A DNA stretch of 64,000 bases, taken from the NCBI RefSeq assembly GCF_000186225.1, contig NC_014933.1, positions 2,542,001 through 2,606,000 on the forward strand, given 5' to 3'. The translations under genes and the position numbers were made by a program. Positions 44,301-52,372 of the stretch are shown in pieces; the stretch's first letter is position 1, and each line of letters begins with the position of its first letter. A model generated the notes under the pieces. It was not told the origin of the DNA, made no database searches, and saw only the letters and a program-made list of their open reading frames with translations. This stretch comes from Bacteroides helcogenes P 36-108. GTDB taxonomy: Bacteria; Bacteroidota; Bacteroidia; Bacteroidales; Bacteroidaceae.

Positions 44301-44398
44301 TTAATATCATGCAGGCAAGAAGTTAATGTCTTTCCTACACGATATTAATATCTTGTGTAACAAGTTACTGACAGGCTGTATTGCATGATATTAATACC
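44301..44398. repeat. Tandem palindrome array, about 22-bp period
   Basis: Words of the TTAATATC type start at 44301, 44323, 44345 and 44391, with a decayed copy near 44365. The first three are 22 bases apart. The best unit, centred at 44348, is a palindrome with GATATTAATATC at its core and ACAC/GTGT flanks. It lies after the AraC gene and touches the stop codon of the small minus-strand gene at 44391. Confidence 0.65.
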
Positions 44399-44618
44399 GT
44401 GTTCCGCATAAGTGTAATATCTTCTGGCCGTAGGCTTTGGAATCAAAGAAGTCTTTGCTCACCAGTATATCCACGATGCTCTGCATTTCTTGTTCACTGA
44501 TGTCTTCCGCCGCCGTACCTTTTAATCCGAATCTGGCTTCCACCAATTCTATCGCTATTTCCTCAAAGAGACTCACTTTGAGGGGGAAATACAGCATTCC
44601 CCCATACGTCATTGCCAT
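44391..44618 (-). pseudogene. Remnant of a DUF4373 (Lin1244/Lin1753-type) protein
   Basis: A 75-residue frame whose first 34 residues ('YGGMLYFPLKVSLFEEIAIE', then 'ARFGLKGT') match the start of DUF4373 proteins. 'VDILVSKDFFDSKAYGQ' resembles a part that normally lies about 45 residues further on. The middle and the long C-terminus are missing, so this is an internally deleted, truncated copy. DUF4373 genes are common near Bacteroides phage-like and capsule regions. Family assignment is from memory. Confidence 0.5.
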
Positions 44619-44718
44619 CTTACTTCATTTAAGTTATCAATTTTTAATTCTCAGCAGATCGGTCTTAATTCTGTATCACATCGCAAATATATGTTGTTTT
44701 TCCAACCCCTGCTTATTT

Positions 44719-45122
44719 TTAATTATTGTGTGGTATTTTCTTCTTATTTCCACATATTTCCACGTTCTTTGCTTTTGTTGCTTCCTGTTGCAAATCCCTC
44801 CATACTTCTCGGAATTCTGCTATTATAGTGTTGTATGCTAAAGGATTGAGTTCCTTTGATAAAAATGTGTATCTTTCCATAGTCCAATCCACCAATGCTT
44901 TTACACTTTCGGAACTTTCTGTCACCAAATATCCGCTTTTCCACCATCTGATTATGTCTGCTATTACCATTTGTCGGTGTTTGTATCCTATTCCAATCAC
45001 TTTCCCGCTTTTGGGTCTTCCTGCTCCATGCTTAATGCTTGTTTCACTGTTAGTTAGTGCCTGTTTGTTCCTGTTTTTTTAATGCTTTTTTCTTGATTTT
45101 TCGCCTTGTTTTTGTTGGTCAT
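44719..45122 (-). pseudogene. Small hypothetical gene interrupted by a frameshift at an A7 run
   Basis: From ATG 45122 the frame runs 22 codons and stops at 45054. A second open frame without an ATG covers the rest to 44719 ('IKHGAGRPKSGKVIGIGYKH', 'VIADIIRWWKSGYLV', 'EFREVWRDLQQEATK'). Adding one A to the A7 run at 45074-45080 joins both into a 134-residue protein. It may be a pseudogene, a slippage-switched gene or a sequencing error. No domain is recognised. It lies just outside the invertible promoter and in line with its present direction. Confidence 0.45.
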
Positions 45123-45309
45123 AATTCGTAATAATTAAGTTATTATTAAAAATAATTTAAAATGTGAATTTACGAAAATAAGCCATCTTTCATTATTGGC
45201 AAAGAAATTGGCTGATAAGAATTGGAAAATCTGATTTTGGAAAATGGAAGATGTAGTATAACCTATTGTAATATAGGATAATATAATTATCTGAAGAAGC
45301 GTTTTTTAA

Positions 45310-45327
45310 ACGTTCGTTTAATGGACG
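45310..45327 (+). repeat. Left inverted repeat of the invertible promoter
   Basis: ACGTTCGTTTAATGGACG, perfect reverse complement of 45502-45519. Confidence 0.9.
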
Positions 45328-45359
45328 CAAAGATAAGTGCGATTTTTGAAAGCGCCAAA
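45327..45359 (-). promoter_or_regulatory. Promoter inside the invertible segment, facing left
   Basis: On the minus strand TTTG (45356-45359), 20 bases, then TATCTTTGC (45327-45335). The -7 element touches the left repeat, as expected for a switch in which the repeat lies just downstream of the promoter. In this orientation it reads away from the capsule genes. Confidence 0.8.
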
Positions 45360-45501
45360 ATGTTTAATAAAAATATTTTTGGATGTACATATAAAATATA
45401 CTTAATCATCTACACCACAATATTATAAGATTCAAAAATAATATTTTAAATATATCTTCCTTTTGATGCTTTCCATACCCAGCTAAAATGAAATATATTG
45501 A

Positions 45502-45519
45502 CGTCCATTAAACGAACGT
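45502..45519 (-). repeat. Right inverted repeat of the invertible promoter
   Basis: Reverse complement of 45310-45327. Inversion would place the promoter next to this arm, facing upxY 200 bases away. Confidence 0.9.
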
Positions 45520-45531
45520 CTAATGAACGCT

Positions 45532-45719
45532 TTTTTCTCTCAACACGTTTGTTTATAGCTACTTACCTTCATGGTATGAGTGAGTTCAAAATAACAGTTG
45601 GCAAGATGGGCATAAGGCTTGCCGTATTTCACATAAAATGCTCGCAATTGATTGAATTCCAGTACAATGTACGGAGTTTAAAGCCCCGGAGGAATGCCCT
45701 TTTCTGAACACAATCGAAG
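45532..45719 (+). promoter_or_regulatory. Capsule operon 5' leader with hairpin
   Basis: This is the leader between the switch and upxY. It contains a GGCAAG/CTTGCC stem (45600-45605 and 45618-45623, 12-base loop), and a 43-codon frame (45576-45707) of uncertain meaning ends 12 bases before upxY. In Bacteroides, UpxY antiterminators act on the leader of their own operon, so this is the likely target region. The role of this hairpin is inferred. Confidence 0.45.
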
Positions 45720-46256
45720 ATGGATAGGGAGAAAGAAACTGAAATCTGGTACGCCATGCGTGCCACATACCGGCGGGAGCCGGATGCCATGCGCCTTCTC
45801 GAAAAGGAACAGATAGGCTGTTTCGTCCCCATGCAATACAAGGTGAGCCTGCGCAGAGGCAGGAAGGTCCGTGCCCTTGTGCCCGTTGTCCACAACCTTC
45901 TTTTTGTCCATGCCCTTCCTTCCGCATTGAAGCGTGTCAAGTCTCAGGTATCCTACCTGCAATACATCACCGATACCCGTAGCGGGCGTAAGATAATCAT
46001 TCCCGACCATGAGATGCAGCGCTTCATTGCCGTTGCCGGAACTTACAACGACCATCTCCTTTATTTTCGTCCCGAAGATCTGAACCTCTCCAAAGGCACT
46101 AAGGTTCGTGTCACGGGCGGCGACTTCGAGGGTCAGGAGGGCATTTTCTTGAAAGTGAAGGGTGCTCGCGACCGCCGTGTGGTTGTTCAGATACAGGGTG
46201 TCATTGCTGTTGCGATGGCCACCATCCATCCCGATTTGATAGAAGTAATCGGCTGA
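45720..46256 (+). CDS. upxY: UpxY-family transcription antiterminator (NusG/RfaH-like)
   Basis: A 178-residue protein. An N-terminal NGN-type domain ('WYAMRATYRREPDAMRLLEK', 'VHNLLFVHA') and a C-terminal KOW motif ('GTKVRVTGGDFEGQEGIFLK') mark it as the NusG paralogue that heads Bacteroides capsule operons. It joins RNA polymerase in the leader and lets it read the long operon. First gene after the promoter switch, 56 bases before upxZ. Confidence 0.92.
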   Translation: MDREKETEIWYAMRATYRREPDAMRLLEKEQIGCFVPMQYKVSLRRGRKVRALVPVVHNLLFVHALPSALKRVKSQVSYLQYITDTRSGRKIIIPDHEMQRFIAVAGTYNDHLLYFRPEDLNLSKGTKVRVTGGDFEGQEGIFLKVKGARDRRVVVQIQGVIAVAMATIHPDLIEVIG

Positions 46257-46312
46257 CCTTTCATATTAAATATTCTGCTCTTTAATTTTTAATTTATAAT
46301 TCATTATTCATC

Positions 46313-46801
46313 ATGTCTCTTTCCGAAGAAGCAATCTCCCTTCAGCGTGCTGCGCACGACCTGATGTATCTGGGTACGGACGGCAGTCCTGTTTATAGCG
46401 ATGAATTGTCCCGTCGCAACGGTCAAGTGTACTGCTTGGCCACGGCCTTGTATGATTCTATTTCCGGTGGCTCTACTATCGAAGAACAGGCCAACGTTTG
46501 CCTTGCCCTTTTGATGGGCTACAGTGCCTCTTTCATAGATCATGGCGAAAAACAGGATCATATTCAGGAAGTGCTGAACCGTTGTTGGGACGTTCTCGAT
46601 TCCCTTCCCGCCTCGCTGCTCAAGCTCCGTCTGCTCACGGCTTGCTATGGTGAGGTTTTTGACGAGCCTTTGGCCGACGAAGCCCGAGCCATTATCACCT
46701 CTTGGGAGGGGAAGCCGCTTACCGCCGAGCAGCAGGAAGCTATTGCCGAGTTCCGGAATGTAGTTGCGAATCCCTATCCATGGGAAGAAGTGGACGAATA
46801 A
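46313..46801 (+). CDS. upxZ: UpxZ-family trans inhibitor of capsule antitermination
   Basis: A 162-residue, mostly helical acidic protein with 'LQRAAHDLMYLGTDGSPVYS' and 'RLLTACYGEVFDEPLADEA', typical of UpxZ, which follows UpxY in Bacteroides capsule loci. UpxZ proteins inhibit UpxY proteins of other capsule loci, so one capsule is made at a time (family knowledge). Cytoplasmic. Confidence 0.88.
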   Translation: MSLSEEAISLQRAAHDLMYLGTDGSPVYSDELSRRNGQVYCLATALYDSISGGSTIEEQANVCLALLMGYSASFIDHGEKQDHIQEVLNRCWDVLDSLPASLLKLRLLTACYGEVFDEPLADEARAIITSWEGKPLTAEQQEAIAEFRNVVANPYPWEEVDE

Positions 46802-46883
46802 TCTGAAATAAACGATAAAAAGCTATATCCCGTTGCGGAAAAAACGTATATTTGCGTATAACTTCTAAAAACGGTCAGACAAA

Positions 46884-48297
46884 ATGGAGCAGATGCGTAA
46901 ATTGCCTATCGGCATACAGACTTTTGAGGAGATACGTAAAGACAATTATCTTTATGTAGATAAGACTGCTATGGTTTATCAGATAGTGAATGTTGGCAAA
47001 CCTTATTTCTTGAGTCGTCCCCGCCGTTTCGGCAAGAGTCTGCTTCTTTCCACTTTCGAATCCTATTTTCAAGGGCGTAAGGACTTGTTTAAAGGACTTG
47101 CCATAGAGAAATTGGAAACCAAATGGGAGGAATATCCGGTGCTGCATCTGGATTTGAATGCCCGAAAGTATGAGACGGTTGCCGATTTGCTTGCCATGCT
47201 CAACCAATATTTGGAAAAGTGGGAGCAGAAATATGGAACCGAACGCCAGGATCGCAGTCCCGAAGAACGTTTTGCCTACGTGATAGAACGTGCTTATGAG
47301 AGTACCGGCAAGCAGGCGGTTGTTTTGGTCGATGAATACGACAAACCTTTGCTTCAGACCCTCTCGGACGAGGTATTGATGGACGAATATCGCCGGACGT
47401 TGAAGGCTTTTTATGGCGTGCTGAAGAGTTCCGACCGCTATTTGCGTTTTGTGTTTCTGACGGGAGTCACCAAGTTTGCCCAGGTCAGTGTATTCAGTGA
47501 CTTGAACCAGTTGCAGGACATCAGTTCCTGGCCCGAATACTCTTCCCTGTGCGGCATAACGAAAGACGAATTGGTGAAAACGTTCACCCCGGAAATACAA
47601 GGCTTGGCTGCCTTTTCCGAAACAGATTTCGATACAATAGTTGACAAGATGACCCGTTTGTACGACGGTTATCATTTTTATCCCTACAGCGAGGGTGTTT
47701 TCAATCCTTTCAGCGTGTTGAATGCATGCAAATCGAAGACATTGAGTAATTTCTGGTTTCAGACGGGTACTCCTACCTATTTGGTTGAATTGTTGCAGCA
47801 AAGCGATTACGACCTCCGTCTCCTTATTGACGGTGTGGAAGTCACTTCTTCCGCTTTCTCTGAATACCGTGCGGATGCACGCAATCCACTCCCCATGATT
47901 TACCAGAGCGGTTACCTCACCATCAAGGGATATGACAAGGAGGTTGGCCTCTATACCTTGGGCTTCCCCAACGATGAAGTCCGCTACGGCTTCTTGAATT
48001 TCTTACAATGAACGCCATTATCAGGCTATATTTCATGTAGTGTTCACGCTGTTGGGACAGTTCATCCGGAGTGAAGTCCGCAGTTCACGCGGTCGTGCCG
48101 ATGCCGTGGTGATAACTCCCGATGCCGTTTATGCTTTCGAGTTCAAGCTGAACGGAACGGCGGAAGAAGCCTTGAGGCAGATAGACGAGAAAGGTTATCT
48201 CATCCCTTACCGTCTGGACGGCAAGCGTTTGGTGAAGGTCGGGGTGAATTTCAGCAAAGAGATGAGGAATATTGATGAGTATAAAATAGAGGAGTAA
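46884..48297 (+). pseudogene. Broken AAA-ATPase-like / PD-(D/E)XK (DUF1703) gene
   Basis: The first part (46884-48011, 375 codons) has the AAA-like domain with 'RKLPIGIQTFEEIRKDNYLY', a P-loop-like 'RPRRFGKSLLLST' and 'VVLVDEYDKPLL'. It then stops after 'RYGFLNFLQ'. From about 48012 another frame resumes with 'ERHYQAIFHVVFTLLGQF' and the nuclease-type part 'SSRGRADAVVITPDAVYAFE' to 48297. Relative to the family about 50 residues are missing at the junction, and the frame changes. A deletion of roughly 150 bases is the simplest cause. Intact relatives are common and have no firm function. Confidence 0.8.
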
Positions 48298-48316
48298 TCG
48301 GTATGAATCGTCTTTA

Positions 48317-48589
48317 TATAAGAAGAAATGTGCGGAATATCAGTCAGCACTGAAGACTTATACAGAAATCAGTGAATATCTCAGTCGGAAAAGTCTGTCA
48401 GCCCAAGAGCTTGCAACTTCTTTGAAGGAAAAGCAGGATGAAGAGTCCTTGAACGGCTGTATTTAGGCTTTGCAGGACTCTGTGACTTATCAGAAACTTG
48501 AAAAAGAATTCTTGGAACGTACACTGAATATGCGTTTTGAGTTTGAGCGATTTATCGAAAAATCCCGGAAGTATTTAAACAGGAAATAA
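48317..48589 (+). pseudogene. Degenerate lysine/glutamate-rich reading frame of unknown origin
   Basis: A frame with no ATG runs 49 codons to an in-frame TAG at 48464, then continues 40 codons to 48589. The residues ('YQSALKTYTEISEYLSRKSL', 'LEKEFLERTLNMRFEFERF') suggest a charged helical protein. No family recognised. It lies between the broken DUF1703 gene and the IS66 remnant and is probably decayed. Confidence 0.35.
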
Positions 48590-48639
48590 ACGTGTTGAAA
48601 ACTCTGTGTCTCTTTGTGTAAGTAAATGGCGACAATTCA

Positions 48640-49219
48640 GGGCTGAAGAACTTTTATTCTCTTCCGGATTTTCATGATATGCGTTGCAAGGCTCCTCGTA
48701 TTTCCGAAATCATCAGAATGCGCTATCATCGCGATCCTTTTATTGGAGATGTCTATATTTTCATGCCTGACATGCTCTCTCCTTTGATATGACTGAAGAC
48801 GAACTTCGTCGCTGCTGCAATTTCCTATACCAACAATTGTTGGATAAAGACCGGATGAATGAACAGATTCTTGATGAAGAATTGATAGATATCGAGCATC
48901 TTTGCAGTCTTGTTCATGCTCGGGCCAAGTTCAAGAAAGCTTTGGATCAGGGTTGTGAGAAGGCTCGTTACTTTCTGTTGAACTCGGCAACCTATTATAC
49001 ATTTATTGAGACCTGTAAGTAAATGGGTATCTCGTTCAGGGATTACTTCCGAAGGGTAATGAAAGAACTCCAAGCCGGAAGGGTCGATTATGAGAACTTG
49101 CTTCCGCAGACTATAGGTCTCAAATCAACTAATAAATATTAAAAATCATGTTCTAATATTTTGGCAGATGTCCTCAGGCATCTGTCCTAAGTGGTGTGTA
49201 CCAGGTTTTGGATGCTTAC
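48640..49219 (+). mobile_element. Degenerate IS66-family remnant (left of the glycan cassette)
   Basis: It carries a TnpB-like piece ('LPDFHDMRCKAP', 'MRYHRDPFIGDVYIFM', about 48651-48770), then an internally deleted TnpC, and a right end whose last 14 bases TTTTGGATGCTTAC (49206-49219) match the right terminal repeat of the element at 62161-62989. The left end is missing. The last 97 bases (49123-49219) match 62893-62989 with six differences. Confidence 0.8.
48789..49141 (+). pseudogene. Internally deleted IS66 transposase (TnpC)
   Basis: It starts with 'MTEDELRRCCNFLYQQLLDK' and 'RMNEQIL', the usual TnpC N-terminus. It then jumps to near-C-terminal sequence ('EKARYFLLNSATYYTFIETC') with a stop at 49020-49022. 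The same frame continues as 'MGISFRDYFRRVMKELQAGR' to 49141. The DDE catalytic core is gone, so it is inactive. Confidence 0.8.
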
Positions 49220-49374
49220 ATGCAATCCTACTAAAAGATCACAATATACTGATTCATGATGGATTCAGATTATTCCAAATCTAAGAACCAATTGCGCTAT
49301 ACTGTACATAGTAGAGAGATTGTACACTCTCTTGTGTTATTAGCCTGACAGGCTTTTATTAATTGTTGCTGATT

Positions 49375-50511
49375 ATGAATTTCATTAAAACTACAATGGG
49401 CTTGCTGCCTTACAAGCAGCGTTGCTTTAACATTAATGAAGCACACCTTGATGATGAGGTCATGACATCATGCTTTCGCGTTCTCTATACTCATTTTAAT
49501 AAGCTTGGAATAAACTGGGGGCCTGCCTTCAGTTCACTGATTGGTATTGTTCGCAACGATGGATATCTCTCTTGGGCTAATAATCTCTGCATCTATATAT
49601 TAAAAGAAGACGAAGAGCGCTTCAAAGATGAGCTTTGGGCGATTGTTGCAGATGGTTTTGAAGTAATACGTTATGAACGAAGAGGATTGTATTATCTAAG
49701 AAAAGATAAGCAGTATATAAAAATCTTTATTCTTCGTAAAATAGCATCCAATGTTCGACATACTGGAGGCTCTGATTTTATTTTTGAACAATATCTGCAA
49801 GATACAACCAAATGGGAATTCAGAGGCATGATGCTTAATGTTCCTTCAGAGTTAGACGAATATCTGACCTTTCAATATGGCAATTGGGTTGTACCCATTC
49901 AATATAAGAACAAGCAAGTAGTTCGCATATTTACACATCTCTCACAGCGCTTACAAGACCTTCTGCCTTCTAACGTTTACTACAAATGGATGATAGCACA
50001 TAGACAAAAAGACTTTAAACGTTTCAAAGTATTGTGCGAAAAAAATGGTAAGGTACTTCCTGATAATGTAGAACTTACGTATGTGAAGCAAAGAAAACAC
50101 GAGAAAGTTTTGACAGTTGGTGTCTATGATCTGATACACAAAGGTCATGCTGAGCTGTTTCGTAGAGCGAAAGGTTTAGGAGATTATCTTGTTGTCGCTG
50201 TTCAAGATGGAGGCTGGGTTAATAAGTACAAGGATACTAAACTACTTAACTCAACAGAGGACAGATGCCTCATGGTGCAGTCAATACGCTATGTGGATGA
50301 AGTTGTCGTTTATACCGATGTTGATGAGTTGGTGAAAAATATTGATTTTGATATCTTTGTAACAGGGCCTGACCAAATACACGCTGGTTTTCAGCGTGCA
50401 ATGAAATGGTGCGAGGAGAATGGGAAGGAACACTTAGTATTGGGTCGAACTGATGGTGTTTCATCTTCGGAACTGAAGGCAAAGATATCCTCAAAAACGA
50501 ACAGCAAATAA
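49375..50511 (+). CDS. LicD-like domain fused to a TagD-like cytidylyltransferase
   Basis: About 378 residues from ATG 49375. Residues about 20-200 resemble the LicD/fukutin nucleotidyltransferase fold ('SLIGIVRNDGYLSW', later 'VPSELDEYLTFQYGNW'). The family's W-D-D-D-I-D acid motif reads W67-A-N-N-L-C72, so this half looks catalytically dead. Residues about 245-378 form a glycerol-3-phosphate-type cytidylyltransferase with HKGH (255-258) and 'RTDGVSSSELK' (from 358). It may make CDP-glycerol or a related CDP-polyol for the TagF-like protein at 54652. First gene of the AT-rich cassette. Confidence 0.8.
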   Translation: MNFIKTTMGLLPYKQRCFNINEAHLDDEVMTSCFRVLYTHFNKLGINWGPAFSSLIGIVRNDGYLSWANNLCIYILKEDEERFKDELWAIVADGFEVIRYERRGLYYLRKDKQYIKIFILRKIASNVRHTGGSDFIFEQYLQDTTKWEFRGMMLNVPSELDEYLTFQYGNWVVPIQYKNKQVVRIFTHLSQRLQDLLPSNVYYKWMIAHRQKDFKRFKVLCEKNGKVLPDNVELTYVKQRKHEKVLTVGVYDLIHKGHAELFRRAKGLGDYLVVAVQDGGWVNKYKDTKLLNSTEDRCLMVQSIRYVDEVVVYTDVDELVKNIDFDIFVTGPDQIHAGFQRAMKWCEENGKEHLVLGRTDGVSSSELKAKISSKTNSK

Positions 50512-50520
50512 CTTGCACAT

Positions 50521-51132
50521 ATGATTGAGATTTTCCTACTAAGGCATGCTGAAACCATATGGGATTCGTCCTTGGTTAGTGGTCGCACAGAAAACCTATC
50601 GCTATCAGATGAGGGTATTGTTCATTCGTTGTCTATAGGGAGAATCTTAAGAGAACAAGGTTTCCTTGTGGATAAAATATACTGCTCTTCATCATTGAGA
50701 ACGAAGCAATCTCTACTGGGATTGAAAGAAGCTGGTTTATGGAAGGATACCCCTATTATATATTCAGACTCTTTGCAAGAAGTTTCTCAAGGCGAATGGG
50801 AAGGCAAAGAACGACGTTGTGTGATGACTGAAAGGGTTATCGCAGAAATGAGAATAAAGGGAGTTCGTTTTATGCCACCAGGAGGTGAAGCGCAAAAAGA
50901 CGCTGCAGAAAGAATCTATAATTATATTGCAGAAAATATTCTGAATAGCAACTTGCAAAAGGTCATGGTAGTTGGTCATGCTAATTTATTCAGATGTTTG
51001 ATGTATAGGATTCTTGGTTTTGATGAGATTATGGTTAATAAGATAGGATTTGATAATTTAAGTTTGACAAAGCTTAGATTTGGTGAAGATGGATTTTGGA
51101 GATTAGACTACTTAAACCGAATTGTATCTTAA
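50521..51132 (+). CDS. Histidine phosphatase family protein
   Basis: A 203-residue phosphoglycerate-mutase-like phosphatase with the catalytic 'LLRHAETIWD' at residues 5-14, 'LSLSDEG', 'YCSSSLRTKQSL', 'LQEVSQGEWEGKE' and the second histidine in 'VVGHANLFR'. It starts 9 bases after the LicD-like/TagD-like gene. It could dephosphorylate a sugar or polyol phosphate in capsule precursor synthesis. Substrate is inferred from context only. Confidence 0.85.
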   Translation: MIEIFLLRHAETIWDSSLVSGRTENLSLSDEGIVHSLSIGRILREQGFLVDKIYCSSSLRTKQSLLGLKEAGLWKDTPIIYSDSLQEVSQGEWEGKERRCVMTERVIAEMRIKGVRFMPPGGEAQKDAAERIYNYIAENILNSNLQKVMVVGHANLFRCLMYRILGFDEIMVNKIGFDNLSLTKLRFGEDGFWRLDYLNRIVS

Positions 51133-51145
51133 TTTTTAGTAAACA

Positions 51146-52348
51146 ATGATTTTATTTGAAAAGGATGAAGATTGCTGTGGTTGTAGCGCCTGCGAAGCAA
51201 TATGTCCCAAACATAATATAAAGATGATACCAAATACAGATGGTGGATATTACTACCCTCTGTATTTGGGTGATGAGAATTGTATAAATTGCAATTTGTG
51301 TTTAGAAGTATGCCCTCTGAGGAAAGGTAATGATATGGCAAAGAGAGAGAAGGTATACTATGCAGGCACTACTAAAGATAGAAAGCTATGGGAGGAAAGC
51401 ACTAGCGGAGGTGCTTTTAGTGAAATATGCCGATTATATCAAGATGAAAATCCAGTAATATTTGGTGCACGATGGGATGACGATTTTAATGTTGTTATGG
51501 ATTATGTTGAAGGAGTTGAGAATATGGCTCCATTTAGAAGAAGTAAATATGTGGCGGCTAATCCAAATATGGTATTCAAGCATGTAAAAGCATTCTTAAA
51601 TGGGAATCGAACTGTTATTTTTTCAGGAACACCTTGTCAAATAGCGGGTCTTAAATGTTTCCTAAAAAGGGATTACGAAAAATTGATAACTATTGATTTC
51701 GCTTGTCATGGTCAAGGGGCTCCTCATGTATTCAAAGCTTGGATAAAACATTTAGAAAATAAATATAAGTTAAACCTAATAAAAATTTCGTTTAGAGAGA
51801 AAAAGTATATAATTGATCATGTAAACTCAAACTGCACTGGGTATGTATTTGCAGATGGAAAGAAAGTGCTTGTGAATAGAGATTATTACCATCACGCTTT
51901 TGTTTATGGTTTCCATATGAGAAAGTCTTGTGCAGATTGCAAGTTTTCATCGCACAATGATTCTGATATAACATTAGCAGATTTCAAGTCTCCTCAAAGA
52001 CGAAAATTGCTTAGCCATAGCCGAACTGGATCTGATATTGTGTGCAATACTCCTAAAGGTATAGAGATAGGCAAACAATTAGTGATAAGTATGAACGTTC
52101 ATGCGGCAGACTATAGACAGGAAATTTTATATAACCCAAAATTGGTTAGATCAGTCTTTGGCAACAAGGATAGAGATAGTTTTATGCAGAATTTTTACTC
52201 AGGTGTTCCTATTGATGCTTTGATAAAGAAATATGCAAAGATTACACCAATTCAATGGATAGATTACAATATGCCTACTTTTGTGAATAATGTATTAGTT
52301 TTTTTGATGAGAGTATGCGATTTTGTAAAAAGAAAGTTGAAAAAATAG
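51146..52348 (+). CDS. FrhB-like iron-sulfur protein (coenzyme F420 hydrogenase beta-subunit family)
   Basis: A 400-residue protein with two N-terminal ferredoxin-type 4Fe-4S motifs ('CCGCSACEAICP' and 'CINCNLCLEVCP') followed by the FrhB N and C domains ('GTTKDRKLWEESTSGGAFSE', 'FSGTPCQIAGLKCFL', 'CADCKFSS'). Members without F420 often sit beside polysaccharide pyruvyltransferases in capsule loci, as here with the gene at 56543. The electron donor and substrate in these loci are unknown. Confidence 0.85.
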   Translation: MILFEKDEDCCGCSACEAICPKHNIKMIPNTDGGYYYPLYLGDENCINCNLCLEVCPLRKGNDMAKREKVYYAGTTKDRKLWEESTSGGAFSEICRLYQDENPVIFGARWDDDFNVVMDYVEGVENMAPFRRSKYVAANPNMVFKHVKAFLNGNRTVIFSGTPCQIAGLKCFLKRDYEKLITIDFACHGQGAPHVFKAWIKHLENKYKLNLIKISFREKKYIIDHVNSNCTGYVFADGKKVLVNRDYYHHAFVYGFHMRKSCADCKFSSHNDSDITLADFKSPQRRKLLSHSRTGSDIVCNTPKGIEIGKQLVISMNVHAADYRQEILYNPKLVRSVFGNKDRDSFMQNFYSGVPIDALIKKYAKITPIQWIDYNMPTFVNNVLVFLMRVCDFVKRKLKK

Positions 52349-52372
52349 GTTTCGGAAAATTGTATTCTATTT

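Larger units (their letters stand above)
45298..45531. promoter_or_regulatory. Invertible capsule promoter segment (phase switch), OFF orientation
   Basis: Inverted repeats flank about 175 bases of A/T-rich DNA. The core arms 45310-45327 and 45502-45519 are 18-base perfect matches, and weaker pairing extends to 30 bases (45298-45327 with 45502-45531). The arm begins with ACGTTCGT, the core of the class of Bacteroides inversion repeats acted on by the Mpi serine recombinase. The only good promoter inside points left, away from upxY. Downstream genes have the order of a capsule locus (upxY, upxZ), so this is its switch. Confidence 0.88.

Noticed and set aside
46875..47801. Minus-strand 308-codon open frame
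   Set aside because: It is the antisense of the AAA-like gene with no recognisable protein pattern.
49342..49354. AGCCTGACAGGCT followed by TTTT as a terminator before the cassette
   Set aside because: The loop would be only one base, which cannot fold as drawn. It is too weak to call.
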